Shown: positions 30,856 through 40,182, counted from the stretch's first letter. The stretch is 64,000 nt of DNA from Brachybacterium sp. EE-P12 (GCF_003711805.1 NZ_QXCP01000004.1:868001-932000); one strand, 5' to 3'. The notes: generated from the sequence alone by a model not told the origin. Program-made: numbers and translations.

Positions 30856-30886
30856 CGGGCCGCCCGCCCCTCGTGCGTTCGGGCCC

Positions 30887-31819
30887 TCACCGGGTGAGCG
30901 TGATGTCCCCGGTCTCGGAGGCGAGGGTCAGGGTGCCTGCGGCCTCGTCCTCGGGGCCGCGGAGACCGGGATCCACGCTCACCTCGCCCAGCCCCGCGCT
31001 CGTCTCGACCCGCCAGGTCGAGGTGCCCGCGACGGAGACCTCCACGTCCCCGAGCGCGGTCTCGGCGCCGACGGGGCCGCTCGCGTCCGCGGGCAGCTGC
31101 AGGGCGATGCTCCCGAGGGATGAGGAGAGGTCGACCGCCGCCGGGCCGGGCGCCTCGAGCTCCGCCTCGATGTCGCCGATGTCGGTGAGCACCGCGAGCC
31201 CCTGCGGCGCGGTGACCGGGCCGAGGTGCACGTCTCCGACGTCGGCCTCCACGTCGAGGGAGCCGAAGGTGCCCTCGGCGGTCACGTCGCCCACCTCGGA
31301 CAGCAGGTCGAGGTCGAGCTCGTGGTCCGCCGGGACCAGCAGGAGCACGTCCCGGGTGCCGCTGGTGCCCGGCCAGGTGGAGTAGTTCTCGGGCTGGCTC
31401 ACCTGCAGCGTGCTCGTCCCTCCCGCGTCGCTGCGCTCCAGACGCGCGCGAACCCGCTCCCCGTCGGGGGCGGGCACCGTGGTGCCGGGGGAGACGAGCG
31501 AGAGCGTGATCTCCTCGACGTCGGGCGACATCTGCACGCGCACGTCGCCGAGCGTGCTGGTCAGCTGGAGCGCGGAGGGGGTGCCCAGGCCGGTCGTGGC
31601 GGGGATCTCCGCGAAGTGCCGGCCGTTCCACCAGGTCGCCGTCGTCGCCGCGGCCAGGGCGAGCAGGACCAGCAGCATCACCGCCCCGCCCGCGAGCACG
31701 ATCCCGCGCCGCCAGGGACGGTCGCGCTCGGGCGAGGGCTCCAGGCGTCGCGGCGGGTCGTAGCGCGGGGCGGGGCGCTCCGTCGGCGCAGGCGCGGGGC
31801 CGGAGACAGGCGCGGTCAC
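30887..31819 (-). CDS. DUF4097-type membrane-anchored beta-helix protein
   Basis: 310 residues. A Pro-rich cytoplasmic N-terminus (~1-37), one membrane helix (~39-60) and an extracellular region made of repeated short beta segments with recurring GDV/GDI turns (LGDVRV, VGDVTAE, VGDVHLG, IGDIEAE, LGDVEVS, TGDITLT), the DUF4097 solenoid pattern. It is the last gene of the histidine kinase / response regulator operon, joined by a GTGA overlap. DUF4097 proteins often accompany such cell-envelope-stress systems; a sensing or accessory role is inferred. Confidence 0.85.
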   Translation of the reverse strand: MTAPVSGPAPAPTERPAPRYDPPRRLEPSPERDRPWRRGIVLAGGAVMLLVLLALAAATTATWWNGRHFAEIPATTGLGTPSALQLTSTLGDVRVQMSPDVEEITLSLVSPGTTVPAPDGERVRARLERSDAGGTSTLQVSQPENYSTWPGTSGTRDVLLLVPADHELDLDLLSEVGDVTAEGTFGSLDVEADVGDVHLGPVTAPQGLAVLTDIGDIEAELEAPGPAAVDLSSSLGSIALQLPADASGPVGAETALGDVEVSVAGTSTWRVETSAGLGEVSVDPGLRGPEDEAAGTLTLASETGDITLTR

Positions 31820-32472
31820 GTCCGCTCCTCCGACTCCAGATAGCGCAGCACCGCCATGACGCGCCGGTTCTCCCCGTCCACGGGCGGCAGGTCGAGCTTG
31901 GTGAGCAGTGAGGAGATGTGCTTCTCGACGCTGCCGGCGGAGACGAACAGCGCATCCGCGATCGCCTGGTTCGACCGGCCCTGCGCCATCAGCGAGAGCA
32001 CCTCCCGCTCGCGCGGGGTGAGGGTCTCGAGCGTGCGGCGCCGCCGTGAGCGCACGAAGATCTGCTGGACCACCTCCGGGTCCAGCCAGGTCCCGCCCTC
32101 GCCCACGTCGGAGACGACCCCGAGGAACTCCTCGACCTCGGCGACCCGGTCCTTGAGGACGTAGCCCAGGCCGCGCGAGGAGTCGGCGATCAGATCGGAG
32201 GCGTAGCGCTCCTCGACGTACTGGGAGAGCACCAGCAGCGCCACCTCCGGGTCCTGCTGCCGGATCAGCACCGCGGCGCGCACCCCCTCGTCGGTGAACG
32301 TCGGCGGCATCCGCACGTCGATCACGGCGAGATCCGGGCGGTGGTGGGAGACGGCGGCGAGCAGGCCCGCGGCGTCGCCCACCGCGGCGACCACCTCGTG
32401 ACCCGCATCGGTCAGCAGCCTCTCCAGCCCTGCGCGCAGCAGCACGGCGTCGTCGGCGATCACGATCCTCAT
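31816..32472 (-). CDS. NarL/FixJ-family response regulator
   Basis: 218 residues. Receiver domain with acidic pocket (IADDAV), phospho-acceptor Asp in LAVIDVRMPP, and Lys in YVLKDRV; LuxR-type helix-turn-helix at the C-terminus (LTPREREVLSLMAQGRSNQA). The ATG overlaps the kinase stop (ATGA) and its stop overlaps the DUF4097 start (GTGA). It probably regulates this operon, though no operator was recognised. Confidence 0.95.
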   Translation of the reverse strand: MRIVIADDAVLLRAGLERLLTDAGHEVVAAVGDAAGLLAAVSHHRPDLAVIDVRMPPTFTDEGVRAAVLIRQQDPEVALLVLSQYVEERYASDLIADSSRGLGYVLKDRVAEVEEFLGVVSDVGEGGTWLDPEVVQQIFVRSRRRRTLETLTPREREVLSLMAQGRSNQAIADALFVSAGSVEKHISSLLTKLDLPPVDGENRRVMAVLRYLESEERT

Positions 32473-33815
32473 CGGGGGACCTCCAGGGTCTGGTCTCGGG
32501 TCTCTGAGCGGACGGAAGGCTGCGCGGACGGGCGCGGCGGCGGGGAGGAGGTCGGCAGCGGCAGCACGGCCTCGAGCACGGTGCCCCCGCCGCGGGGGCT
32601 GAGGATCTCGAGCACGCCTCCCGCGGCGCGTACCCGGTCGGTGAGGCCGGCGAGCCCGGTGGACAGGCCGTCCCTGCGCACGAGGGCACCGCCGCGGCCG
32701 TCGTCCTCGATCCGCACACGCAGCGTGCCGGGCTCCTGGCGCACCGTCACGGCGACCTGCTCCGCCTCGGCGTGCTTGGCGATGTTGGTCAGCGCCTCGG
32801 CGACCACGAAGTAGGCCACGCCCTCCCGCTCCCGGTCCAGGCCCGCGTGCCCGGGGCCGAGCAGGGTGACGTCGAGGACGACGGGGATGCGGGAGCGGGC
32901 GGCGAGCGCGGAGAGCGCCGCATCCAGGCCCCGGTCCGCGAGCACTGCGGGGTGGATGCCCCGGGCGAGCTGTCGCAGATCGGTCATGACCGCCTTCGCC
33001 TCGGCATGGGCCTCGCCGACCAGCGCCTCGGCCCGGTCGGGGTCGCTGCGGATCGCGGTGCGCGCGAGGCCGAGGGTCATCGCGAGGTTCACCAGACGCG
33101 GCTGGACCCCGTCGTGCAGGTCCCGCTCGATGCGCAGCCGCTCCTGGGCGGCGGCGTCGACCGCGCCCTGGCGGCGCTCGGCGAGCTCGGCCACCTGCTC
33201 GCGCAGCTCGTCCTCGGAGCCGGAGATCAGGCCGCGGGCGAGGCCGCGGTCGGCGAGCGCGCCGAGGGCCAGCACGACCGCGCAGAGCACGAGCGCGACG
33301 GTGCCGATCCCCGCCAGCGACCAGCGCGACAGCTCGAGCCCGCCGATCCCGACGGGGCCGCGCAGCAGCGCGAGCTCCCACCCGGACCAGCCCAGCCACA
33401 GCAGCGCGAGCGCGACGAGCAGGAAGGCGCCGGCCGTGAGCATCGCGAGGTGATGGTGCAGGACGCCGCGCCAGAACGCGCCGGCGCCCAGCTCGAACCA
33501 CCTGTCCTGCAGCCAGCCCGCCGCTCCGGTGCGGTGCGAGCGCCGCCGGGCGGGGAGGTTCACCCCGATGCCGTGCACGGCGACCGCGCGGCGCTGCTCG
33601 ATGCGCACCGCCCCCTGCATCAGCAGCAGCCACGGGATCAGCAGCAGCAGCCCGCTCCCGAGCGCCGGCAGCGCGCTCAGGCCGGTGACGAGCATGAGGA
33701 TGCTCACCACGCCCCAGGAGACGCTCAGCACCCCGCCGACGACCACGGAGGCCAGTGCGGCGGGGGAGATGCGCGACCGTGCGGGGGACGCGGTCTGCTC
33801 GCTCGTCTCGTGCAT
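32469..33815 (-). CDS. Sensor histidine kinase (HisKA_3 type)
   Basis: 448 residues. Six hydrophobic segments in the first ~190 residues, no large extracellular sensor loop. The dimerisation/phosphoacceptor helix is ERLRIERDLHDGVQPRLV (His in RDLHDGVQ), followed by a HATPase domain with EALTNIAKHA (N-box) and DDGRGG (G1). Such intramembrane-sensing kinases respond to envelope signals. The mRNA appears leaderless (TAGGGT at 33822-33827, 6 nt from ATG). Confidence 0.95.
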   Translation of the reverse strand: MHETSEQTASPARSRISPAALASVVVGGVLSVSWGVVSILMLVTGLSALPALGSGLLLLIPWLLLMQGAVRIEQRRAVAVHGIGVNLPARRRSHRTGAAGWLQDRWFELGAGAFWRGVLHHHLAMLTAGAFLLVALALLWLGWSGWELALLRGPVGIGGLELSRWSLAGIGTVALVLCAVVLALGALADRGLARGLISGSEDELREQVAELAERRQGAVDAAAQERLRIERDLHDGVQPRLVNLAMTLGLARTAIRSDPDRAEALVGEAHAEAKAVMTDLRQLARGIHPAVLADRGLDAALSALAARSRIPVVLDVTLLGPGHAGLDREREGVAYFVVAEALTNIAKHAEAEQVAVTVRQEPGTLRVRIEDDGRGGALVRRDGLSTGLAGLTDRVRAAGGVLEILSPRGGGTVLEAVLPLPTSSPPPRPSAQPSVRSETRDQTLEVPR

Positions 33816-33821
33816 GGTCCG

Positions 33822-33827
33822 ACCCTA
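33822..33827 (-). promoter_or_regulatory. -10 box TAGGGT of the kinase-regulator-DUF4097 operon
   Basis: On the minus strand TAGGGT, 6 nt, then ATG at 33815; no ribosome binding site. Confidence 0.5.
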
Positions 33828-33976
33828 GACGTGCGCCGACGCCGTGTCCCACCGGGTCCGCCCTCGCAGCGGACGGGGGATAGCCCCCGCCCGTCACCGT
33901 GCGGGACGGCTCACGGCGCGCGCCCGCGCCCCCGGACGTGGCGCCGCACGATGCGCGGATGCGGTTCAATGGGGCC

Positions 33977-35164
33977 ATGAGCAGTGACGCCTCCTCCTCC
34001 GACAGCTCCCTCGACCGCGACGCCGACGCCGAGGTCGCCGCGACCGACGACGGCTCGACCGGCCAGATCGTCGAGAACGTGGAGAGGACCGCCGGTGAGC
34101 TCGACGCCGACGGCGCCTCCCGCGGCACCCTCGGCGACGTCGCGAACTCGCTGGGGATCTCCCGCGCCGTCGCGCTGCGCGCCCTGCGCGGCTCCGAGGA
34201 GGTCAAGCCGCAGATGGTCCAGCGCGTGCGCGAGGCGGCCGCGCGGCTCCGCTTCCCGCTCGAGGAGCTCAGCGAGGAGACCGAGCATCGCGGCGTCGTC
34301 GCCGTGCTCGTCAACACCATGCGCAACACCTGGATCTCGGATCTGGTCCGCGCGATCCGCATCGAGCTGGCCGCGACCGGGCGCACCGCGGTCGTGGTCC
34401 CCACCCGTCGGCGTCTGCCCGAGTACCCGGTCGCCGTGGACGAGGACGCGATCGAGAACCTCGTCCACCTCGGCGTCGACGGCTTCCTCATGATCTCCGA
34501 CCTCGCCGACATGGACGAGGTCTTCGCGGCCATCGGCAGCCGGCCCCTGGTGGGCATCGGCTGCTCGAAGGAGCTCGTGGGCCGGATCGACACCGTCCGC
34601 ATCGACGACGAGGTCGGCCAGGGGCTGCTGGTCGACCACCTGGTGAGCCTCGGCCACCGCGAGATCGCCCACGTCGGCGGGGTCGGCGCGGCCGTCGCCC
34701 GCGAGCGGGCCGACGCCTTCCGCGCCGCGATGGCCCGCCACGGACTGGCCGACTCCGCGCGCGTCGAGCCTGGCGACTTCACCGAGCAGGTGGGGCAGAC
34801 CGCCGGGTCGATGCTGCTGCGCGGCAGCCGGGTGCCCACCGCGGTCACCTGCGCCAACGACGTCACCGCCGTCGGCGTCCTCTCCGCGGCTCGCGAGGCC
34901 GGCTACGACGTGCCCGAGGCGCTCGCGGTCGCCGGCTACGGCGACACCTCGCTGGCCTCCTCCGGCGTCGCGGAGCTGACCAGCGTCGACCCGAACTCCG
35001 AGCGGCTCGGCGCGCTGGCGGCCCAGATGCTGGTGGACCGCGTCTCCGGCCACGAGGGGCCCCCGCGCGACGTCGCGGTCGCTCCCTCCCTGGTCGTGCG
35101 CCGCACCTCCTCCGCCGGTCCCCGCCCGGAGACCACCCGCCGCAAGCGGATCTCCGTGGACTGA
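33977..35164 (+). CDS. LacI-family transcriptional regulator with atypical DNA-binding region
   Basis: 395 residues. A polar extension of ~47 residues precedes the LacI helix-turn-helix (TLGDVANSLGISRAVALRAL). The recognition helix reads SRAVALRALRG rather than the usual SRATVSRALNG, and the hinge helix expected after it is replaced by RFPLEELSEETEHRG. The ligand-binding domain is regular (VAVLVNTMRNTWISDLVRAI to VAPSLVVRRTS). Operator and ligand unknown; no sugar genes adjacent. TTCAAT 6 nt before the ATG suggests a leaderless mRNA. Confidence 0.88.
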   Translation: MSSDASSSDSSLDRDADAEVAATDDGSTGQIVENVERTAGELDADGASRGTLGDVANSLGISRAVALRALRGSEEVKPQMVQRVREAAARLRFPLEELSEETEHRGVVAVLVNTMRNTWISDLVRAIRIELAATGRTAVVVPTRRRLPEYPVAVDEDAIENLVHLGVDGFLMISDLADMDEVFAAIGSRPLVGIGCSKELVGRIDTVRIDDEVGQGLLVDHLVSLGHREIAHVGGVGAAVARERADAFRAAMARHGLADSARVEPGDFTEQVGQTAGSMLLRGSRVPTAVTCANDVTAVGVLSAAREAGYDVPEALAVAGYGDTSLASSGVAELTSVDPNSERLGALAAQMLVDRVSGHEGPPRDVAVAPSLVVRRTSSAGPRPETTRRKRISVD

Positions 35165-35227
35165 GCGTCCCCGACCGCCCGGCCCGAACGCCACAGAACC
35201 GCCCGCACCCTGCGATAGGCTCCGACC

Positions 35228-35710
35228 ATGATCAACACCACGAACGACCCGAGCACGCCGCCCACCCAGCGGTCCATCGGCGAGCTCGTCCAGTCCATCC
35301 GCGACGAGCTCCTGGGCGTCGTCCACCACGAGATCGACATCGCGAAGAAGGAGATCACCGCTCTCGGCATCAAGGTCGGCATCATCGCCGCGATGGCCGC
35401 GGTGCTGCTGTTCCTGCTGCTGTCGGCCTGGGTGATGCTGCTGTTCGCCGCCGCCACCGGTCTGCAGGCGGCCGGCCTCCCGGCCTGGGCCTCGTTCCTG
35501 ATCGTCGCGGGCGTGTTCATCGTGATCAGCGCGATCGCCGGTCTGGTCGCCTTCCTCGTCTCGAAGAAGCTGAGGGCCCCCGAGACCACGATCGAGACCG
35601 CGCAGTCGGCTGTCCAGGCCGTCCAGGGCAAGCGCCGCAGCAATGCCGTCTCCTACGACGACACCTTCGAGGAGCTCTACGGCAAGCAGGTCAGCGCCCG
35701 CACGGAGTGA
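35228..35710 (+). CDS. Phage-holin-like membrane protein (Phage_holin_3_6 / DUF1469 family)
   Basis: 160 residues. An amphipathic N-terminus (SIGELVQSIRDELLGVVHHE) is followed by two membrane helices (~50-76 and ~86-110) and a polar tail. The name comes from similarity to phage holins, but in actinobacteria these are ordinary chromosomal genes; nothing phage-derived surrounds it. TAGGCT lies 6 nt before the ATG, indicating a leaderless mRNA. Followed by cysS after 40 nt. Confidence 0.85.
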   Translation: MINTTNDPSTPPTQRSIGELVQSIRDELLGVVHHEIDIAKKEITALGIKVGIIAAMAAVLLFLLLSAWVMLLFAAATGLQAAGLPAWASFLIVAGVFIVISAIAGLVAFLVSKKLRAPETTIETAQSAVQAVQGKRRSNAVSYDDTFEELYGKQVSARTE

Positions 35711-35750
35711 TCGGCCGGCTCCGGCCCCACCAGGCAGTATCCTGGAGCAC

Positions 35751-37190
35751 GTGACTCTCCAGCTGCACGACACCGCCACCCGCACCACCGCACCCTTCAC
35801 CCCGGTGCGCGAGGGGGCGGTGTCGCTGTACGTGTGCGGACCGACCACGCAGGGCGCTCCCCATCTCGGGCACCTGCGCACCTTCCTCGCGTTCGACGTG
35901 CTGGTGCGCTGGCTCGAACGCAGCGGCTATCAGGTCACCCACGTCCGCAACGTCACCGACATCGACGACAAGATCCTCGTGAAGTCCGCCGAGGCCGACG
36001 CGCCCTGGTGGGCGTGGTCGCTGCGCTTCGAGCGCGAGTTCCAGGACGTGCTGGACCGGATCGGGAACCGGCGCCCCACCTACGAGCCGCGCGCCACCGG
36101 TCACGTGCCGGAGATGATCGAGCTCATGCAGCGTCTGATCGAGCGCGGGCACGCCTACGCCGACGGCGAGGGCTCCGTCTACTTCGACGTCGCCTCCCTG
36201 CCCGCCTATGGCGCACTGACCCGCCAGTCCCTCGAGGACATGCAGGACGCGGGCGAGCAGATGGAGCCCGGCAAGCGCGACCCCCGCGACTTCGCGCTGT
36301 GGAAGGCGGCCAAGCCCGCCGAGCCGGAGACGGCCTCCTGGGACACTCCCTTCGGCCGCGGCCGCCCCGGCTGGCACCTCGAATGCTCCGCCATGAGCCG
36401 GAAGTATCTCGGGGAGACCTTCGACATCCACGCCGGCGGACTCGACCTGCGCTTCCCCCATCACGAGAACGAGCAGGCGCAGTCCCACGCCGCGGGATAC
36501 GGGTTCGCCCGCCGCTGGATGCACTCGGGCATGGTGACCGTCGACGGGCTCAAGATGGGCAAGAGCCTGGACAACTTCGTCACCGCCGAGGACGCGCTGC
36601 GCGAGCATACCGCCGCGGCGGTGCGCCTCGCGCTCGTCGGCGGCCACTACCGTGCGACCGTCGAGTACAACCGGACCGCCGTGCAGGAGGCAGAGACGGT
36701 GTGGGAGCGTTTCTCCGCGACCGCGCGGCGCGCCGCCGACCTGCTCGGCGAGCACCCGAGCGTCGGCGCGGACCTGGGCCCGGTCCAGCTGCCGCAGGAG
36801 TTCATCGCCGCGATGGACGACGACCTCGCCGTCCCCGAGGCGCTCGCGGTGATCCACCGCGAGCAGGCGGCGCTGAACTCTCTCCTGGCGGGAGCGGGAG
36901 AGCAGGACCCGGACGAGGTGGCCGGCGGCCTGGGCCGGCTGCGCGCCATGCTCGACGTGCTGGGCCTGGACCCGCTCGGTGCGCAGTGGGGCTCCGAGCA
37001 GGGGGCCGCCGGGGCCGAGCACGCGGCGCTGGACGCCCTGATCGCGGCGCAGCTCGCCGCGCGAGAGACGGCCCGCGCCGAGAAGGACTGGGCCCGCGCC
37101 GATGCGCTGCGCGATGCGCTCACCGCCGCCGGGATCCGCATCGAGGACGGCCGCGGCGGCGCCCGCTGGAGCCTCGAGACCCGAGACTGA
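35751..37190 (+). CDS. cysS: Cysteinyl-tRNA synthetase
   Basis: 479-residue class Ia enzyme. Visible: zinc ligand Cys29 within [20 protein letters not shown] (HIGH motif as HLGH), LECSAMS and HHENE zinc residues, and the KMSKS loop as KMGKSLDN, where Gly replaces the usual Ser. Start region [12 protein letters not shown] is GTG at 35751; TATCCT ends 7 nt upstream and GGAG overlaps that interval, so either a leaderless or a short-leader mRNA is possible. The overlapping upstream frame (35643 on) belongs to the holin-like gene region. rlmB follows after 21 nt, an arrangement frequent in actinobacteria. Confidence 0.95.
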   Translation: MTLQLHDTATRTTAPFTPVREGAVSLYVCGPTTQGAPHLGHLRTFLAFDVLVRWLERSGYQVTHVRNVTDIDDKILVKSAEADAPWWAWSLRFEREFQDVLDRIGNRRPTYEPRATGHVPEMIELMQRLIERGHAYADGEGSVYFDVASLPAYGALTRQSLEDMQDAGEQMEPGKRDPRDFALWKAAKPAEPETASWDTPFGRGRPGWHLECSAMSRKYLGETFDIHAGGLDLRFPHHENEQAQSHAAGYGFARRWMHSGMVTVDGLKMGKSLDNFVTAEDALREHTAAAVRLALVGGHYRATVEYNRTAVQEAETVWERFSATARRAADLLGEHPSVGADLGPVQLPQEFIAAMDDDLAVPEALAVIHREQAALNSLLAGAGEQDPDEVAGGLGRLRAMLDVLGLDPLGAQWGSEQGAAGAEHAALDALIAAQLAARETARAEKDWARADALRDALTAAGIRIEDGRGGARWSLETRD

Positions 37191-37211
37191 GCAGGACTGA
37201 GGAGACCACCC

Positions 37212-38177
37212 ATGGCAGGAAACAGCTCGCGCCGAGGCGCGGTGCGCAAGGGCAAGAAGGGCGCCACCGTCGGCTCCGGCGGCGTGCGCCGACGAGGGCT
37301 CGAGGGCAAGGGCCCCACCCCGAAGGCCGAGGAGCGGCCGAACCACAAGAAGTACGCCGGAGCGGGGAAGGCCGCCGGCGGCGCGGCCCGCCGCGGCGGC
37401 CCGAAGGGGAAGGCGAAGGTGCCCGGCAGCGATCAGGTGGCCGGCCGCAACGCGGTGCTCGAGGCACTGCGCGAGGAGGTCCCCGCCACACAGCTGACCG
37501 TCCTGGTGCGCCTGGACGCGGACGAGCGGGTCCGCGAGATCATGCGCCTGGCCGCGGCCCGGTCGCTGCCCGTGGTCGAGGCCTCGCGCACCGACCTCGA
37601 CCGGATCACCGACCACGCCGTCCACCAGGGCGTCGCGCTGACCATCCCGCCGTACGAGTACGCGGGGGTCGACGAGCTCCTGCAGATCGCGGCGGAGCGC
37701 TTCGAGCCGCCTCTGCTGGTGGCGCTCGACGGGATCACCGACCCCCGCAACCTCGGGGCGATCCTCCGCTCCGCGGACGCCTTCGGCGCCCACGGCGTGA
37801 TCCTGCCCGAGCGGCGGAGCGTCTCGATGACCGCGAGCGTGTGGAAGGTCGCCGCCGGCGCGGCCGGTCGCGTCCGCGTCGCGCAGGTGACGAACCTCAA
37901 CCGCACCCTCGCCTCCCTCAAGGAGCAGGGCGTCTTCGTGCTCGGCCTCGACGCCGACGGGGACGTCACCTCGCGCGAGCTCGAGCTCGGCACCCAGCCC
38001 GCCGTGCTCGTCGTCGGCGCCGAGGGCAAGGGGCTCTCCCGGCTCGCTCGCGAGACGAGCGACCAGGTCGTCTCGATCCCGATGGGCGGTCGCTCCGAAT
38101 CGCTGAACGCCTCCGTCGCCGCGGCGATCGCCCTCTACGAGCTCTCCGGGGTCCGCGAGCGGCGCGGCCTGGCCTGA
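37212..38177 (+). CDS. rlmB: 23S rRNA (guanosine-2'-O)-methyltransferase RlmB / TrmH family
   Basis: 321 residues. A long basic disordered N-terminus (~1-72, Lys/Arg/Gly-rich) precedes the RNA-binding L30e-like domain (VAGRNAVLEALREE) and the SPOUT methyltransferase knot: LDGITDPRNLGAILRSADAF, LVVGAEGKGLSRL and IPMGGRSESLNASVA. It methylates a ribose in 23S rRNA. GAGGAG 8 nt before the ATG. Probably co-transcribed with cysS. Confidence 0.93.
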   Translation: MAGNSSRRGAVRKGKKGATVGSGGVRRRGLEGKGPTPKAEERPNHKKYAGAGKAAGGAARRGGPKGKAKVPGSDQVAGRNAVLEALREEVPATQLTVLVRLDADERVREIMRLAAARSLPVVEASRTDLDRITDHAVHQGVALTIPPYEYAGVDELLQIAAERFEPPLLVALDGITDPRNLGAILRSADAFGAHGVILPERRSVSMTASVWKVAAGAAGRVRVAQVTNLNRTLASLKEQGVFVLGLDADGDVTSRELELGTQPAVLVVGAEGKGLSRLARETSDQVVSIPMGGRSESLNASVAAAIALYELSGVRERRGLA

Positions 38178-38183
38178 GGTCCG

Positions 38184-38202
38184 CGCCCGTCGCACGCGGG
38201 CG
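38184..38202. terminator. Hairpin between convergent rlmB and YczE-like genes
   Basis: CGCCCG / CGGGCG arms with a 7-nt loop, filling most of the 27-nt gap. Confidence 0.4.
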
Positions 38203-38204
38203 GC

Positions 38205-38912
38205 TCAGCGGGCGGGGCCGAGCACCTCGCCCCGCACCGAGCGCACGGGGACCAGCACCCGCGGCAGCGTGAGCTGGATGACCGGCCCGAGCGCGATCGC
38301 GTAGACGACCGTTCCGAGACCGAGCGGCCCGCCCAGCAGCCATCCGCTGACCAGGACGATCACCTCGAGCACGATCCTCACAGGGCCGACGGGGCGCGAC
38401 AGCACCCGGCCCAGCCCGGTCATCAGCCCGTCGCGGGCGCCCGCCCCGAGCTGCGCGCCGATGTACACCGCGCCGCTGATCCCGTTGATCAGCACGCCCA
38501 GCAGCATGAGCGCGAGCGCCGCGGGCAGGGACTGGGCCGCAGGCAGCAGCCACATCCCCAGATCGATGCTGACGCCCACCCAGATCGCGTTCGAGACCGT
38601 CCCGATCCCGATCCGCTCCCGCAGCGGGATCCAGATCAGCAGCAGCACGAAGCTCACCGTGATGCTCATCGTCCCCACCGTCGCCCCGCTGCGCGCGGCG
38701 AGCGCGGCGTGCAGCACGTCCCACGGAGCACCGCCGAGGCCCGAGCGCAGCAGCATCGCCAGCGACAGCCCGAAACCGGTCAGCCCGAGCATCATCTGCA
38801 CGAGCCGACGCGGCAGTCGGTCCACGCCCAGCTGATCGCGCAGGGACAGGTTGTCGAGCCGGGCGTGCCGGCGGGGCTCGGCCGGGGGCACCTCTCTCGC
38901 CGCGCCCCTCAC
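38205..38912 (-). CDS. YczE/YitT-like integral membrane protein
   Basis: 235 residues; five or six membrane segments after a polar ~35-residue N-terminus. It carries the YczE pattern: GFGLSLAMLLRSGLGGAPWDVL in the first helix pair and YIGAQLGAGARDGLMTGL in the second half. Function unknown; Bacillus YczE influences surfactin production by an unclear route. The GTG overlaps the stop of the DUF4032 gene (4 nt), so the two are co-translated. Confidence 0.85.
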   Translation of the reverse strand: MRGAAREVPPAEPRRHARLDNLSLRDQLGVDRLPRRLVQMMLGLTGFGLSLAMLLRSGLGGAPWDVLHAALAARSGATVGTMSITVSFVLLLIWIPLRERIGIGTVSNAIWVGVSIDLGMWLLPAAQSLPAALALMLLGVLINGISGAVYIGAQLGAGARDGLMTGLGRVLSRPVGPVRIVLEVIVLVSGWLLGGPLGLGTVVYAIALGPVIQLTLPRVLVPVRSVRGEVLGPAR

Positions 38913-40150
38913 GCCTCGACGATCGGCAGCGCCGAGGTCTCGGTGGTCACCAACGACTTCTCATCGCGACGGTGGATGAGGACGTTGAGGATGTAGTGGC
39001 GCACCGTCTCGTCCAGGCTCACGTCGACGCCGGCCTGCTCGGAGAGGAACCACTTGTGCTCGAGCACCTCGTGGAAGAACTCCGGCGGCTCGAGCTTCGA
39101 GCGCATCGAGCGGGGGATCGCCCGGACCACCGGCTCGTACTGGTCCTTCAGCCACTCGTGCGCGACGAACTCCTCCTCCTCGGCCTGCTGCTCGGTGTCG
39201 GCCCGGAACTGGTCGAGGTCGTTCAGCAGCCGTCGGGCCTGGTTCTCCTGGGCGTCGATGCCGGTCAGACGCATGAGGCGCCGGGAGTGGTGGCCCGCGT
39301 CGACGACCTTCGGCCGGATGGAGAGGGTCGTGCCGTCGAGGTCGGTGGTGATCTCGAGCTCGCCCACGTCGAAGCCCAGCTGGTTCAGGCGCTCGATGCG
39401 GGCGGAGACGCGCCAGCGCTCGTCGGCCGAGAACCTCTCGGAGGAGGTCAGCGCGTCCCACAGCTCCTCGTAGCGGGTCACGAGCTCGTCGCCGATCTCG
39501 ACCGCATCCATCTCCGGATCGATCATGTCGCCGGCCTGCAGGTCCATCAGCTCGCCGATGATGTTGGTGCGGGCGAGGTCGAGGTCGTAGTGGCGCTGGC
39601 CGGGGGAGAGCTCCTCGTGCAGCGAGCCGGTCTCGACGTCGACGATGTAGGCGGCGAAGGCGCCCGCGTCGCGGCGGAACAGCGTGTTCGACAGCGAGAC
39701 GTCGCCCCAGTAGAAGCCCTCCAGATGCAGCCGCACCAGCAGCACCGCGAGTGCGTCGAGCAGGCGCTGGGCGGTGTCCTGGCGGGAGACCTGGCTGAAC
39801 ACGGCCCGGTAGGGCAGGGAGAACTGCAGATGGCGGGTGATCAGCACCGCGTCCAGCGCCTCGCCGGTGCGGCTGGTGCGCCCGGAGACCACGGCGAAGG
39901 GCTCCACCGAGGGGATCCCGATGCGGCCGAGGACCTTCAGCATCTCGTACTCGCGCTGCGCGAGATGGTGGTTGATCTCCTTGAGCGCGAGGACCCGTCC
40001 CGAGACGCGGACGAAGCGGACCACATGGCGGGAGATGCCGCGGGGGAGCGCGGCCAGGATGTCGTCCGGCCACTGCTCCAGCGGCGTCTCCCACGGCAGG
40101 TCCAGCAGTGCTGGATCTGCACGGGACGCGGTGATCTCCAGGGGTGCCAT
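38909..40150 (-). CDS. DUF4032 protein with kinase-like (lipopolysaccharide-kinase) fold
   Basis: 413 residues. The N-terminal ~200 residues look like a protein-kinase-like domain: LALKEINHHL (candidate ATP Lys), LHLEGFYWGDVSLSNTLF (catalytic loop with Asp and Asn) and AYIVDVETG (metal-binding Asp). The rest (residues ~210-400) is the DUF4032 region, helical and acidic. It is commonly next to msiK-type ATPase genes in actinobacteria, as here (243 bp away). Substrate unknown; I infer phosphotransfer activity from motifs only. Its promoter has an 8-bp inverted repeat over the -35. Confidence 0.85.
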   Translation of the reverse strand: MAPLEITASRADPALLDLPWETPLEQWPDDILAALPRGISRHVVRFVRVSGRVLALKEINHHLAQREYEMLKVLGRIGIPSVEPFAVVSGRTSRTGEALDAVLITRHLQFSLPYRAVFSQVSRQDTAQRLLDALAVLLVRLHLEGFYWGDVSLSNTLFRRDAGAFAAYIVDVETGSLHEELSPGQRHYDLDLARTNIIGELMDLQAGDMIDPEMDAVEIGDELVTRYEELWDALTSSERFSADERWRVSARIERLNQLGFDVGELEITTDLDGTTLSIRPKVVDAGHHSRRLMRLTGIDAQENQARRLLNDLDQFRADTEQQAEEEEFVAHEWLKDQYEPVVRAIPRSMRSKLEPPEFFHEVLEHKWFLSEQAGVDVSLDETVRHYILNVLIHRRDEKSLVTTETSALPIVEA

Positions 40151-40182
40151 GGGTCCATTCTCTCCCGAGGGCCGACGCTAGG

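Noticed and set aside
35228..35710. Prophage remnant suggested by the holin-like gene
   Set aside because: This holin-named family is a normal chromosomal membrane protein in actinobacteria; no endolysin, integrase or att repeat is near.
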